64,000 bases of DNA from assembly GCA_019242475.1 (NCBI GenBank), contig JAFAVK010000119.1, positions 1-64,000 on the forward strand, read 5' to 3'. Position numbers and translations under genes: made by a program. A model generated the notes under the pieces. The model did no database searches. It saw nothing but the letters and a program-made list of their open reading frames with translations, and had not been told where the DNA came from. This DNA is from Acidobacteriota bacterium. GTDB lineage: Bacteria > Acidobacteriota > Blastocatellia > Pyrinomonadales > Pyrinomonadaceae. Shown here piece after piece: positions 8,623 through 17,682 of this stretch; the stretch's first letter is position 1; each line of letters begins with the position of its first letter.

Positions 8623-8961
8623 TCAATTAACGAAGGATAATATGTCAGGCGCGCCCTCGGACTCGGCGCGTTGGAGCATGTCGGCGATGTGTTCGTGGAG
8701 GCCGGACTGCGCGGCCTTCTTCGCCGTCCAGCCGTTGCGCGCGCGCGCGTAGACGTTGGCGCCGTACTGCAAGAGCAGCGCGACGACGAGCCCGTGCCCT
8801 CTGTAGGCGGCGAACATGAGCGCCGTGTCGCCGTCCGCGTCCCGCGCGTTCACGTCCGCGCCGCGCTCCAGAAGGTTGATGACGGCCGCCGTGTCTCCCC
8901 TGAAGGCCGCCAGCATCAGCGGCGTCCTGCCTTTGACGTTGTCGTTCGCTTCGTCCCTCAT
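8623..8961 (-). CDS. Small ankyrin-repeat protein
   Basis: The 112-residue protein has three ankyrin repeats, recognisable from KGRTPLMLAAFRGD, DGDTALMFAAYRGH and NGWTAKKAAQSGLH, each with the G-TPLxxAA turn. It has no signal peptide or enzymatic domain, so it is probably a cytoplasmic protein-interaction module. The ATG ending at 8961 has AAGGAGG at 8976-8982 (spacing 14); a longer version from a TTG ending at 9006 is possible. It converges on the RNB gene with one base between the two stop codons and no hairpin between them. Confidence 0.75.
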   Translation of the reverse strand: MRDEANDNVKGRTPLMLAAFRGDTAAVINLLERGADVNARDADGDTALMFAAYRGHGLVVALLLQYGANVYARARNGWTAKKAAQSGLHEHIADMLQRAESEGAPDILSFVN

Positions 8962-9177
8962 CCGCTTTAAAACCCCCTCCTTGATACTTCCCGGGACAGA
9001 ATGCAACGGCAGACTTGAGGAATCCTTGAGCGCGGTTGAACACTCTGGCGAAAGTGTCTTCGAGGCGGTTGAAATTTCACAAAAGTTTTGCTAATTTTTC
9101 TCAAAACCGGAACGTCGGGCGTCGCCCCCCGCCTCCCGACGAAGAACCCGGAGGATTACTGCGACAGGAGTACAGAC

Positions 9178-9546
9178 TTGAGCGAAGCGCCCCGCATCCT
9201 TTTCGTAGACGACCACGAGGACACGCGGTATCTCATCACGCACCTGCTCGGCGCGCAGGGTTACGAGGTGGAGGCGGCGGAGTCCGTGGAGGAGGGGCTT
9301 CACCTCGCGCGCGCGGGGGGCTTCGACCTCTACCTGCTCGACAGCCGCTTCGCCGACGGCTCGGGCACGGAACTGTGCGAGGGCATCCGCGAGTTCGACA
9401 AGACGACCCCCATCGTCTTCTACTCGGGCGACCACCCCTCGCGCCTCAAGAAGGCGCTCGACTGCGACGCACAGGGCTTCGTCCTCAAGCCCGGCCTCGA
9501 CGCCCTCCCCCGCGAACTCGAACGCGCGCTCGCCGCCTCGGTCTGA
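9178..9546 (+). CDS. Single-domain response regulator (CheY-like receiver)
   Basis: The 122-residue protein consists only of a receiver domain. It has the acidic pair Asp11-Asp12, the phospho-acceptor Asp55 in YLLDSRF, the switch Ser in VFYSGD and the conserved Lys in FVLKPG. The TTG start is chosen because AGGAG lies 8 bases upstream; an extended frame starting further upstream adds an unlikely N-terminus. No kinase lies beside it, so its partner is unknown. Confidence 0.85.
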   Translation: MSEAPRILFVDDHEDTRYLITHLLGAQGYEVEAAESVEEGLHLARAGGFDLYLLDSRFADGSGTELCEGIREFDKTTPIVFYSGDHPSRLKKALDCDAQGFVLKPGLDALPRELERALAASV

Positions 9547-9552
9547 TCCTAA

Positions 9553-9632
9553 GCCGTAAACCGTAAACCGTGAACCGTGACAAGAGGAATCAAATCCTTC
9601 TTGTCACGGTTCACGGTTTACGGTTTACGGCC
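9553..9632. repeat. Heptad-armed inverted repeat, GTRAACC type, perfect arms
   Basis: The left arm (9553-9584) reads GTAAACC, GTAAACC, GTGAACC, GTGACAAG after a GCC. The right arm (9600-9631) is its perfect 32-base complement, and the 15-base loop can itself pair partly (AGGA/TCCT). It lies between the convergent response-regulator and S46 peptidase genes. It is the same family as 4067-4137 but with different heptad order. Confidence 0.9.
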
Positions 9633-9638
9633 TTTGAG

Positions 9639-11738
9639 TTAGCGCGTCAGCTCGTCGGCGACCTCCTTCGCGCCGTAGACGTTGCGCAGCGCTTCGAGCA
9701 TGCCGCGGGAGTCCACCGAGACGGCGCGGTTGACCGACTCGTCGTAGTAGAAGTTGCCGACGAGCGACTGGATGTTGCCGTCGAAGATGAGGCCGAGCAG
9801 CTCCATGTCGCGGTTGAAGGTGGGCGAGCCCGAGTTGCCGCCGATGATGTCGTTGGTCGTGACGAAGTTGAACGGCACCTTCAAGTCCACTGCCGACTTC
9901 TTCTCGGCCCAGCTCGGCGCGAGGTTGTAAGGGAACTTGTTCCCGTGCTCGGCCGCGCGCTCGTAGAGCCCCGAGATGTAGGTGAAGGGCTTGACCAGCT
10001 TCCCGTTCTCCCTGTAGCCCTTGACCGCGCCGTAGGAGAGGCGCGGGGTGAAGGTCGCGTCCGGGTAGATGCCCGTCCCCTCCTTCTCGAAGAGCGCCCG
10101 CGCGATCTTGCCGTAGGCCGTGCGCTCGACGCCGACGACCTCCTCCTCGTAGCGGCGGCGCAGTTGCCGCGCCTCCGCGTCCACGTCGCGCGCGAGCACG
10201 ATCATGGGGTCGTTCGAGGATTCGACGGCCTTCTGACCGCCGGCCGCCAGCTCCCGCCGGTAGGCCAGGTCTTTGAGCTTGGTGCCGGAGATCAGCTCGG
10301 CGGCGCGCGCCTCGGGCGTCTTCCCGTTGAGCACCTTCCTGACGAGCGCGTCGTTTGCGCCGAGCACGTCGCGCATGAGGGTGAGCGAGGCCGCGAGCTT
10401 CATCTGCTCGAAGTCGTCGTAGACGGGCGCCTCGGAGTAGAGCGCGGCTTCGAGCGCGCCGCGGCGCGCGTCCGTGTACTCGGGCAGCCGCCCGGCGTCG
10501 GGCTTCGCGCCCTCTTCGGCGAGGCGGACGAGCGAGCGCGCGTAGTTGAAGAGGACGGTGTTGAAGCCCGACTGGGCGTAGTCGGTCAGCGTCCCGCCGC
10601 CGAGCAGGCGCCGCCGGTTGTCGTAAGACGCGAGCGACTTGCGCGCCCTGGCGACGGCGTCCCAGGCTTCGACGTAATCCTTGCGGCTGCGCGACGACTC
10701 GGCGTAGGCGCGCAACGCCGACTCCTCGCCGTTCTTGCGGGCCATCAGCTCCTTGCCGCGCAGCCCTTCGATCTCGCCCCCGAAGACCTTGACGAAGTTC
10801 TCGGCGTAGTTCAGCTCGTTCTGGCCGCGCCGCGTCTGCTCCTCGCCCCCGGCCATGTACTTCTTCAGAGCGTCGCGGCGGCTCTCAAGGATGCGGAGGG
10901 TGAGCGGGAGTTGCACGTCGCGCAGGTATTCGAGGTTGGCGACCGTGAGCAGCCGCTGCGTCGTGCCGGGGCTGCCCGAGACGAAGGACAGCTCGTTCTC
11001 CTGCGGCCCCTTCTTCGACCACTTGAAATAGTTCTCGGGCCGGAGCGGCGAACCATTTTCGTAGACGCGGACGAGCGCCATGTCGAGGTCGTAGCGCGGG
11101 AAGTTGAAGTTGTCGGGGTCGCCGCCGAAGAAGGCGGCCTGGAACTCGGGCGCGAAGACGAGCCGCACGTCCGTGTAGCGCTTGTAGTAGTAGAGGTTGT
11201 AGACGCCGCCCTGGTAGAGCGTGACCACCTCGGCGCGCATCCCCGAAGCCTTCGCCGACTCCGCCTCGATGCGGCCGATCTCGGCCTGGCGCGCGGCGCC
11301 CGCCTCGGTGTCGCTCAGGCCGGCTTTGGCCGCGCCGTTGACGCGCGCCGTCACGTCCTCGATGCGGACGAGCTGGTCGAGCGCGAGGCCGGGAATCTTA
11401 ATCTCCTCGGCGCGCGCGTGCGCGACGAAGCCGGTCTTGGCGAGGTCGCGCTCGGCCGTCGAGAGTTCGCCGACGATGTCCTCGACGATGTGGTAGTTCG
11501 TGAGCACGAGCCCCTCGGGCGAGACGAAGGAGCCGGTGCCGTTCGGGAAGCGCACCGTGGCCGACTGGACGCGGCGCACCCAGTCGTCGGTGACTTCGAA
11601 GCCGTAACGTTTTTTTATCTCCGCGCGCGGCAGGTTGTTGAAGGCCCACATGCCCTCGTCGGCGAGGGCCGCGGGTGCGAGCGTCGCCGCCAGCAGGAGC
11701 GCGGCCAGCGCCGCGCGCAGGTGTCTCGTCAGTTTCAA
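9639..11738 (-). CDS. S46 family serine peptidase (dipeptidyl-peptidase 7/11 type), copy 1
   Basis: The 699-residue protein has a signal peptide ending ALA-DEGMW, the usual mature N-terminus of S46 enzymes. The chymotrypsin-like triad is complete: His83 (GLVLTNYH), Asp219 (PRYDLDMALVRVY) and Ser636 (GGNSGSP). The central helical insert (about 255-560) caps the active site and selects dipeptides from peptide N-termini. It is probably periplasmic. A second, clearly different S46 gene is at 52939-55047. The residue that sets DPP7 versus DPP11 specificity cannot be assigned by eye. Confidence 0.93.
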   Translation of the reverse strand: MKLTRHLRAALAALLLAATLAPAALADEGMWAFNNLPRAEIKKRYGFEVTDDWVRRVQSATVRFPNGTGSFVSPEGLVLTNYHIVEDIVGELSTAERDLAKTGFVAHARAEEIKIPGLALDQLVRIEDVTARVNGAAKAGLSDTEAGAARQAEIGRIEAESAKASGMRAEVVTLYQGGVYNLYYYKRYTDVRLVFAPEFQAAFFGGDPDNFNFPRYDLDMALVRVYENGSPLRPENYFKWSKKGPQENELSFVSGSPGTTQRLLTVANLEYLRDVQLPLTLRILESRRDALKKYMAGGEEQTRRGQNELNYAENFVKVFGGEIEGLRGKELMARKNGEESALRAYAESSRSRKDYVEAWDAVARARKSLASYDNRRRLLGGGTLTDYAQSGFNTVLFNYARSLVRLAEEGAKPDAGRLPEYTDARRGALEAALYSEAPVYDDFEQMKLAASLTLMRDVLGANDALVRKVLNGKTPEARAAELISGTKLKDLAYRRELAAGGQKAVESSNDPMIVLARDVDAEARQLRRRYEEEVVGVERTAYGKIARALFEKEGTGIYPDATFTPRLSYGAVKGYRENGKLVKPFTYISGLYERAAEHGNKFPYNLAPSWAEKKSAVDLKVPFNFVTTNDIIGGNSGSPTFNRDMELLGLIFDGNIQSLVGNFYYDESVNRAVSVDSRGMLEALRNVYGAKEVADELTR

Positions 11739-11828
11739 AATCGTGATTCCTCTCGGTTGGATTGGGCTCCGGACGGATTATACTCCGTCCGGGTCTTAAG
11801 CTTTTAGTGAAGGAAGAGTCTGAACGAA

Positions 11829-12596
11829 ATGTTCTTCTTTAAGAAGCTCGTCGGGCCGTTTCTGATGCCCGTCCCGTTCTGCCTCGCGCTGGTGCTGCTG
11901 GGGCTCGCGCTGCTCTGGCTCAAGCGGCGGCAGGGGGCGGGGAAGTGGCTGGCGACGCTGGGGGCGCTGCTGCTGCTCCTGCTCGGTTACGGGAGCGTGT
12001 CGGGGCGTCTGCTGGCGACGCTCGAACGGCGGTACGCGCCGGCGGGGGACGTGTCGGCGGCGGCCGGGCGCGTGCGCTGGGTGGTGGTGCTCGGCGGCGG
12101 CAGCTCGGCCGACGAAGGGATGCCCGCCGCCATGCGCCTGTCGGAGGGGAGCCTCGCGCGGCTCGTCGAAGGCATACGCCTCCAGCGGCAACTGCCCGGG
12201 AGCCGCCTGCTGCTCTCGGGCGGCAGCGTCTTCGGCTCCACCCCGGACGCCGAGGCGATGCGCGCGCTCGCCGTCGAGCTGGGCGTAGACCCCGCCGCGC
12301 TCGAACTCGACGCCGCCTCGCCCGACACCGAGACGCAGGCCGAGGCCGTCCGCGCCCGCCTCGGTGCGGAGGAGTTCTACCTCGTCACCTCGGCCTCGCA
12401 CATGCCGCGCGCGCTGGCGCTCTTCCGCAAGGCGGGCACCAACCCGACGCCCGCGCCCACGCACTTCCTCACGCAGGGGAACCCGACCCTCTCCCCCGGC
12501 GAATTCTTCCCCTCCACCGGCGGCCTCCGCAGCGCCGAACTCGCCACCTACGAATACCTCGGCCTCGCCTGGGCGAAGGTCAGGGGGAAGATTTGA
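11829..12596 (+). CDS. DUF218 / YdcF-ElyC family membrane protein
   Basis: The 255-residue protein has two N-terminal transmembrane helices (about 8-30 and 38-58). These are followed by a DUF218 domain with WVVVLGGGSSADEGM, LLLSGGSVFG and the acidic DTETQAEA segment, ending in VTSASHMPRALALF. The layout matches ElyC/YdcF-like proteins, which have been linked to envelope and undecaprenyl-phosphate homeostasis in enterobacteria; the reaction is not established. The soluble domain should face the periplasm. The start has GGAAGAG upstream. Confidence 0.85.
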   Translation: MFFFKKLVGPFLMPVPFCLALVLLGLALLWLKRRQGAGKWLATLGALLLLLLGYGSVSGRLLATLERRYAPAGDVSAAAGRVRWVVVLGGGSSADEGMPAAMRLSEGSLARLVEGIRLQRQLPGSRLLLSGGSVFGSTPDAEAMRALAVELGVDPAALELDAASPDTETQAEAVRARLGAEEFYLVTSASHMPRALALFRKAGTNPTPAPTHFLTQGNPTLSPGEFFPSTGGLRSAELATYEYLGLAWAKVRGKI

Positions 12597-12600
12597 GGGA

Positions 12601-12675
<75 letters not shown>

Positions 12676-12698
12676 CCCCTGTGTTACACTCCACGGCC

Positions 12699-15326
12699 AT
12701 GCCGAGCCAGTCTCACCTGTTGAAGATTTCGAGGAGCGTCCTTGTCATCATCGCCGTCGTCACGTCGCTGTGTGTCGCGCCTTTGAGGATCGCGGCGCAG
12801 GACGACGACGAGAGGGACGAGCGCGCGGGCTTCTTCGACCGCGCGGAGGACGAGGAGGATTTGAACCGGGAGCTGTGGGAGTTCGTGAAGGGGACGCCCT
12901 ACGCGGGCGCGCTCTCGTACGTCGCGGCGGCGCAGGCGCGCGCGCAGGCGGCGCGGGCGGCGGAGGCCGCGCTCCCGACGGGCTGGAAGCTCGCGCCCGC
13001 GGGGCGCCAGGTCGAGCTGGGGCGCCTGCCTTACGAGGCCGTGCCGTTCGCGGGCCGGCTCGTCGTCCTCAACACCGGCTACTACGGCGGCGCGGCGCAA
13101 GAGATTTCGGTTGTTGACACGGCGTCGGGCCAGGTCGTCAAGACGTTGCGGCCGAAGCCCTCACCGCCCGACGCGCCGGGCTCGATCTTTCCCAGCGCGG
13201 CGGTCGGCGCGGACGGCGACCTGTACGTGAGCGGCGGCTTCGACTCGAAGGTCTTCCGCATCAACCGGCAATTCGAGATCGCCCGCGAGTACAAGGTCGC
13301 GGGCTACGCGGCCGGGCTCACGGCAATAGACGACAAGCATCTCGCGGTACTCTACCTCGCGGGCAAGGACGCCAAAGGCGTCTACGTCGAAGGCAAGCTC
13401 GCAATTCTCGAAACCGAGTCCGGCAAAATCGAGCGCGAGGTGGACGCGGGCTACTTCCCTTACTCCGTCCGCCGCGTGAACGGCAAGCTCTACGTCGCGG
13501 TGCTCGGCGAGAACCGCCTGCGCGTCTTCGACGGCGAGCTGAAAGAACTCGGCCAGATTCCCACGGGCCGCAGGCCGCAGGAGATGTGCGTGGACGGCGC
13601 GCGCCTCTACGTCGTCAACACAGACTCGGACGAGCTGACCGTGGTTGATACCGCGCGCGACCAGGTCGCGGGCACGCTGCGCACGAACAATTTCAACAGC
13701 CCTTTCGGCACGGCGCCCACGTCCTGCACGGTCTCGGGCAATCGCGTCTACGTCACGCTCGCCGGGATGAACGCCGTCGCGGTCTACGACAGGAACACGC
13801 GGCGGCAGGTGGGACTGATACCCGCCGGCTGGTACCCGACGAAGGTTTTGGTCGAGGGCGGCAACCTGCTCGTCTTAAACGCCAAGGGCGTCCGCCCGCG
13901 CCGGCCGAACCCGCGCGGGCCGCAGCCGCCGGGCGGCGTCCTCGATTACGTGCTGACGCTCTTGAAGGGCAGCCTCTCGATACTTCCCACGGCCGACATC
14001 AGCGCGGCACACACCGCCGCGTGGACGCGGCAGGTGCTCGCGGGCACGCCGACCTTCGACGCGCGGCGCGGCCTCAAGCTGCCCGTCAGGCACGTCTTCT
14101 ACGTCGTCAAGGAGAACCGCTCGTACGACCAGGTCTTGGGCGACCTCGGGCGCGGCAAGGGCGACCCTTCTTTGACCCTCTTCGGGCGCGACATCACGCC
14201 GAACCAGCACGCGCTCGCCGAGCAGTTCGTCGCGCTCGATAACTTCTACGCCGACGGCGAGATCAGCGTGCTCGGCCACAGCTTCACGACGAGCGGCTAC
14301 GCCTCGCCCTTCCTCGAATGGCTGGGGAACGTGATGTACTCGGGGCGCTACAAGGGCTACCCGTTCGGCATGGTGCCCTCGGTGACCTCGCCCGCGTACC
14401 TCTGGGACGCGCTCGACGACGCGAAGGTCAGTTATCGAATCTACGGCGAGAACTACTACCTCTACACGCGCGCCTACCGCATCCTCAGAGAGGAGCTGGG
14501 CGAGAAGAACGACGCGCCGCGCAAGTTCTACGCGCGCATGATGAGATTCGCGTCGGACTTTGACCGCGGCCAATTCTTCTACAATTTCGCGCACACGTAC
14601 GCGGGGCGCGGCGACACGCCGGCAGACGCCGAGCGCCTGCTGCTCGACAAGAAGTTCGCCGCCGCCTTCTCGGGCTTCCTCGTCGGCGACGACACGCTGG
14701 CGCGTGCCTTCGCCGCGAACACGGCGCTGCGCCGCCGCTTCGCCGAGTACCTGACGCGCTACGCCTTCGACTACCGCTCGTGGGACTTGACCCACTCCGA
14801 CCTCGACCGCTTCGCCGCGTGGCGCGCCGACTTCGAGCGACACGTCAAGGCCGGGACTGTCCCGAGCTTCAACTACCTCTGGCTCCCGAACGACCACACC
14901 AACGGCGCCGACACCAAGATTCGCACGCCGCAGCAGTTCGTCGCGCAGAACGACGCGGCCCTCGGCCTTCTAATCGAGACCATCTCGCACAGCCCCGTCT
15001 GGCGCGACTCGCTCATCCTCGTCGAGGAGGACGACGCGCAGAACGGCCCCGACCACGTGGACGCCACGCGCATCATCGCGTTCGCCGCCGGGCCGTACGT
15101 CAAGCGCGGCGCCCTGGTCGGCGACCGCTACGACCAACTGAGCGCCCTGCGCACCGCCGGGCTGCTGCTCGGCCTGCGCCCGCTCAACCTCAACGACCGC
15201 ATGGCCGTCCCCATGTTCGGCATCTTCAACACGCGGGCCGATGTCACACCCTACACGGCGCCGGCGACCGTGCCCGCGCTCTCCGACACAGACCGCGCGC
15301 GATATGAGGAGCTGCGAAGGCAGTAG
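12699..15326 (+). CDS. Bifunctional YncE-like beta-propeller / alkaline-phosphatase-superfamily phosphoesterase
   Basis: The protein has 875 residues from the ATG at 12699; a GTG at 12681 is an alternative. A signal peptide ends at about RIAAQ-DD. Residues about 90-420 form a seven-bladed YVTN/YncE-like propeller (VVDTASGQVVKTL, VVNTDSDELTVVDTARDQV). From about 460 a phosphoesterase domain begins with FYVVKENRSYDQVLGD, and LPNDHTNGAD and VEEDDAQNGPDHVDATR follow. These motifs match the metal ligands and nucleophile region of bacterial phospholipase C/acid-phosphatase-like enzymes. The substrate is unknown. TACACT ends 8 bases before the ATG and there is no Shine-Dalgarno, so a leaderless mRNA is possible. 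The TAG stop lies inside the following repeat. Confidence 0.88.
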   Translation: MPSQSHLLKISRSVLVIIAVVTSLCVAPLRIAAQDDDERDERAGFFDRAEDEEDLNRELWEFVKGTPYAGALSYVAAAQARAQAARAAEAALPTGWKLAPAGRQVELGRLPYEAVPFAGRLVVLNTGYYGGAAQEISVVDTASGQVVKTLRPKPSPPDAPGSIFPSAAVGADGDLYVSGGFDSKVFRINRQFEIAREYKVAGYAAGLTAIDDKHLAVLYLAGKDAKGVYVEGKLAILETESGKIEREVDAGYFPYSVRRVNGKLYVAVLGENRLRVFDGELKELGQIPTGRRPQEMCVDGARLYVVNTDSDELTVVDTARDQVAGTLRTNNFNSPFGTAPTSCTVSGNRVYVTLAGMNAVAVYDRNTRRQVGLIPAGWYPTKVLVEGGNLLVLNAKGVRPRRPNPRGPQPPGGVLDYVLTLLKGSLSILPTADISAAHTAAWTRQVLAGTPTFDARRGLKLPVRHVFYVVKENRSYDQVLGDLGRGKGDPSLTLFGRDITPNQHALAEQFVALDNFYADGEISVLGHSFTTSGYASPFLEWLGNVMYSGRYKGYPFGMVPSVTSPAYLWDALDDAKVSYRIYGENYYLYTRAYRILREELGEKNDAPRKFYARMMRFASDFDRGQFFYNFAHTYAGRGDTPADAERLLLDKKFAAAFSGFLVGDDTLARAFAANTALRRRFAEYLTRYAFDYRSWDLTHSDLDRFAAWRADFERHVKAGTVPSFNYLWLPNDHTNGADTKIRTPQQFVAQNDAALGLLIETISHSPVWRDSLILVEEDDAQNGPDHVDATRIIAFAAGPYVKRGALVGDRYDQLSALRTAGLLLGLRPLNLNDRMAVPMFGIFNTRADVTPYTAPATVPALSDTDRARYEELRRQ

Positions 15327-15411
15327 GCAGTAGACAGTAGAAAGACAGAGGCGGCGCGCCCGGTTATTAAGCCGAGCGCGCCGCCTCTGTATTTCTACTG
15401 TCTACTGCCTA

Positions 15412-15415
<4 letters not shown>
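15323..15415. repeat. Heptad-armed inverted repeat, GTAGRCA type with GC-rich core
   Basis: The left arm runs from 15323: GTAGGCA, GTAGACA, GTAGAAA, then a GC-rich core ending near 15359. The right arm (15377-15412 and onward) is the complement with one mismatch. The stop codon TAG of the phosphoesterase (15324-15326) and the TAG of the convergent permease (15412-15414) are both within GTAG repeat units. Arms and core closely resemble the element at 26947-27058. Confidence 0.88.
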
Positions 15416-16638
<1,223 letters not shown>

Positions 16639-16681
16639 GTCTTCTACCTTATCTTCTCAACCTTGAGCCCGGAGTGGAGGG

Positions 16682-16785
16682 CGTTTAACCACAGAGGCAC
16701 AGAGTTCTCAGAGGTTGCACAGAGGGGTTATGAAAGATGAAACTCTGTGCCCCCTCCGTGTCCTCTGTGCCTCTGTGGTTAAACG
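16682..16785. repeat. Octad-armed inverted repeat, CACAGAGR type, inside the exporter operon
   Basis: A 23-base left arm (16682-16704) and right arm (16763-16785) are perfect complements. They are built from CACAGAGG and CACAGAG units flanked by GTTTAACC. A third, unpaired CACAGAGG lies at about 16719. The element separates the ATPase and permease genes of one transport operon, so it either reduces permease expression or marks a recent insertion. Confidence 0.85.
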
Positions 16786-16817
16786 TCCTCCTCATCACTC
16801 TCAACTCCGAAAACAAC

Positions 16818-17651
16818 TCACGCCTCTTCCTCAACCTCGTCATCCTCGACGGCCGGCAGGTTCCGCAGCTCCTCGGCCGCGTCGCGCGGCGCGGTGACGC
16901 GGTAGTCCTTCTGAATTCGCCCGTCCTTGAAGACGACGACGCGGTCGGCGTAGGCCGCGATGTCGGGCTCGTGCGTGACGAGGACGAGCGTGATCCCGCG
17001 CTCGCGGTTGAGGCGCTGGAAGATGTCCATCACCTCGACCGAGGTGCGCGAGTCGAGCGCGCCCGTCGGCTCGTCGGCCAGGATGAGCTTCGGGTCGTTG
17101 ACGAGCGCGCGGGCAATCGCCACGCGCTGCTGCTGCCCGCCCGAGAGCTGGTTCGGGTGGTTCTGCTCGCGCCCCGCGAGGCCCACCGCGTGCAGCGCTT
17201 CCGTCGCGCGCCGGTGCCGCTCGGCCGGCTCGACGCCCGCGTAGAGCATCGGCAGCTCGACGTTCTCAAGCGCCGAGGTGCGCGAGAGCAGGTTGAAGCC
17301 CTGGAAGACGAAGCCGAGCTTCCGGAGCCTGATGTCGGCGCGCTCGTCCTTCGAGAGCCCGGACACGTCCTCGCCGTCGAGTTCGTAGTGCCCGCGCGTC
17401 GGGCTGTCGAGGCAGCCGATGATGTTCATCGTCGTCGATTTGCCCGAGCCCGACGCGCCCATGATGGCGACGAACTCGCCCTCGCGGATGCCGAGCGTGA
17501 CGCCGCGCAGCGCGTGCACCTCCACGTCGCCCATCGAGTAGGTCTTGTGGATGCCTTCGAGGCGGATGACCTCGGGCGCCTCCGCCGCGGGCGTGAGCAC
17601 GACCTTGTGTGCGCCGTTGTCGAACGTGCCGACTTCGAATGCCGTCTGCAT
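16818..17651 (-). CDS. MacB/LolD-type ABC transporter ATP-binding protein
   Basis: The 277-residue ATPase has Walker A GASGSGKST at residues 65-73, the signature LSGGQQQRVAIARAL, Walker B LILADEPTGALDSR and a switch His in LVTHEPDIA. Compared with typical 225-residue LolD/MacB-type ATPases it has extra residues at both ends, including a 25-residue N-terminal extension and an acidic tail. It energises the FtsX-type permease encoded downstream. It starts 31 bases after the adaptor gene, so co-transcription with it is likely. The 179-base gap to the permease holds the octad repeat. Confidence 0.95.
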   Translation of the reverse strand: MQTAFEVGTFDNGAHKVVLTPAAEAPEVIRLEGIHKTYSMGDVEVHALRGVTLGIREGEFVAIMGASGSGKSTTMNIIGCLDSPTRGHYELDGEDVSGLSKDERADIRLRKLGFVFQGFNLLSRTSALENVELPMLYAGVEPAERHRRATEALHAVGLAGREQNHPNQLSGGQQQRVAIARALVNDPKLILADEPTGALDSRTSVEVMDIFQRLNRERGITLVLVTHEPDIAAYADRVVVFKDGRIQKDYRVTAPRDAAEELRNLPAVEDDEVEEEA

Positions 17652-17682
17652 AACTTCACCTCACCCCTTGTCACTTTGTCAC

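Noticed and set aside
9178..9546. Two-component partnership of the lone receiver protein with a local kinase
   Set aside because: The only histidine kinase in the window (26036-26935) already has its own coupled response regulator.
9570..11807. A 745-residue plus-strand frame antisense to the S46 peptidase
   Set aside because: The minus-strand gene has full family motifs and a signal peptide. The antisense product is an Arg/Glu/Val-rich composition typical of GC-rich shadow frames.
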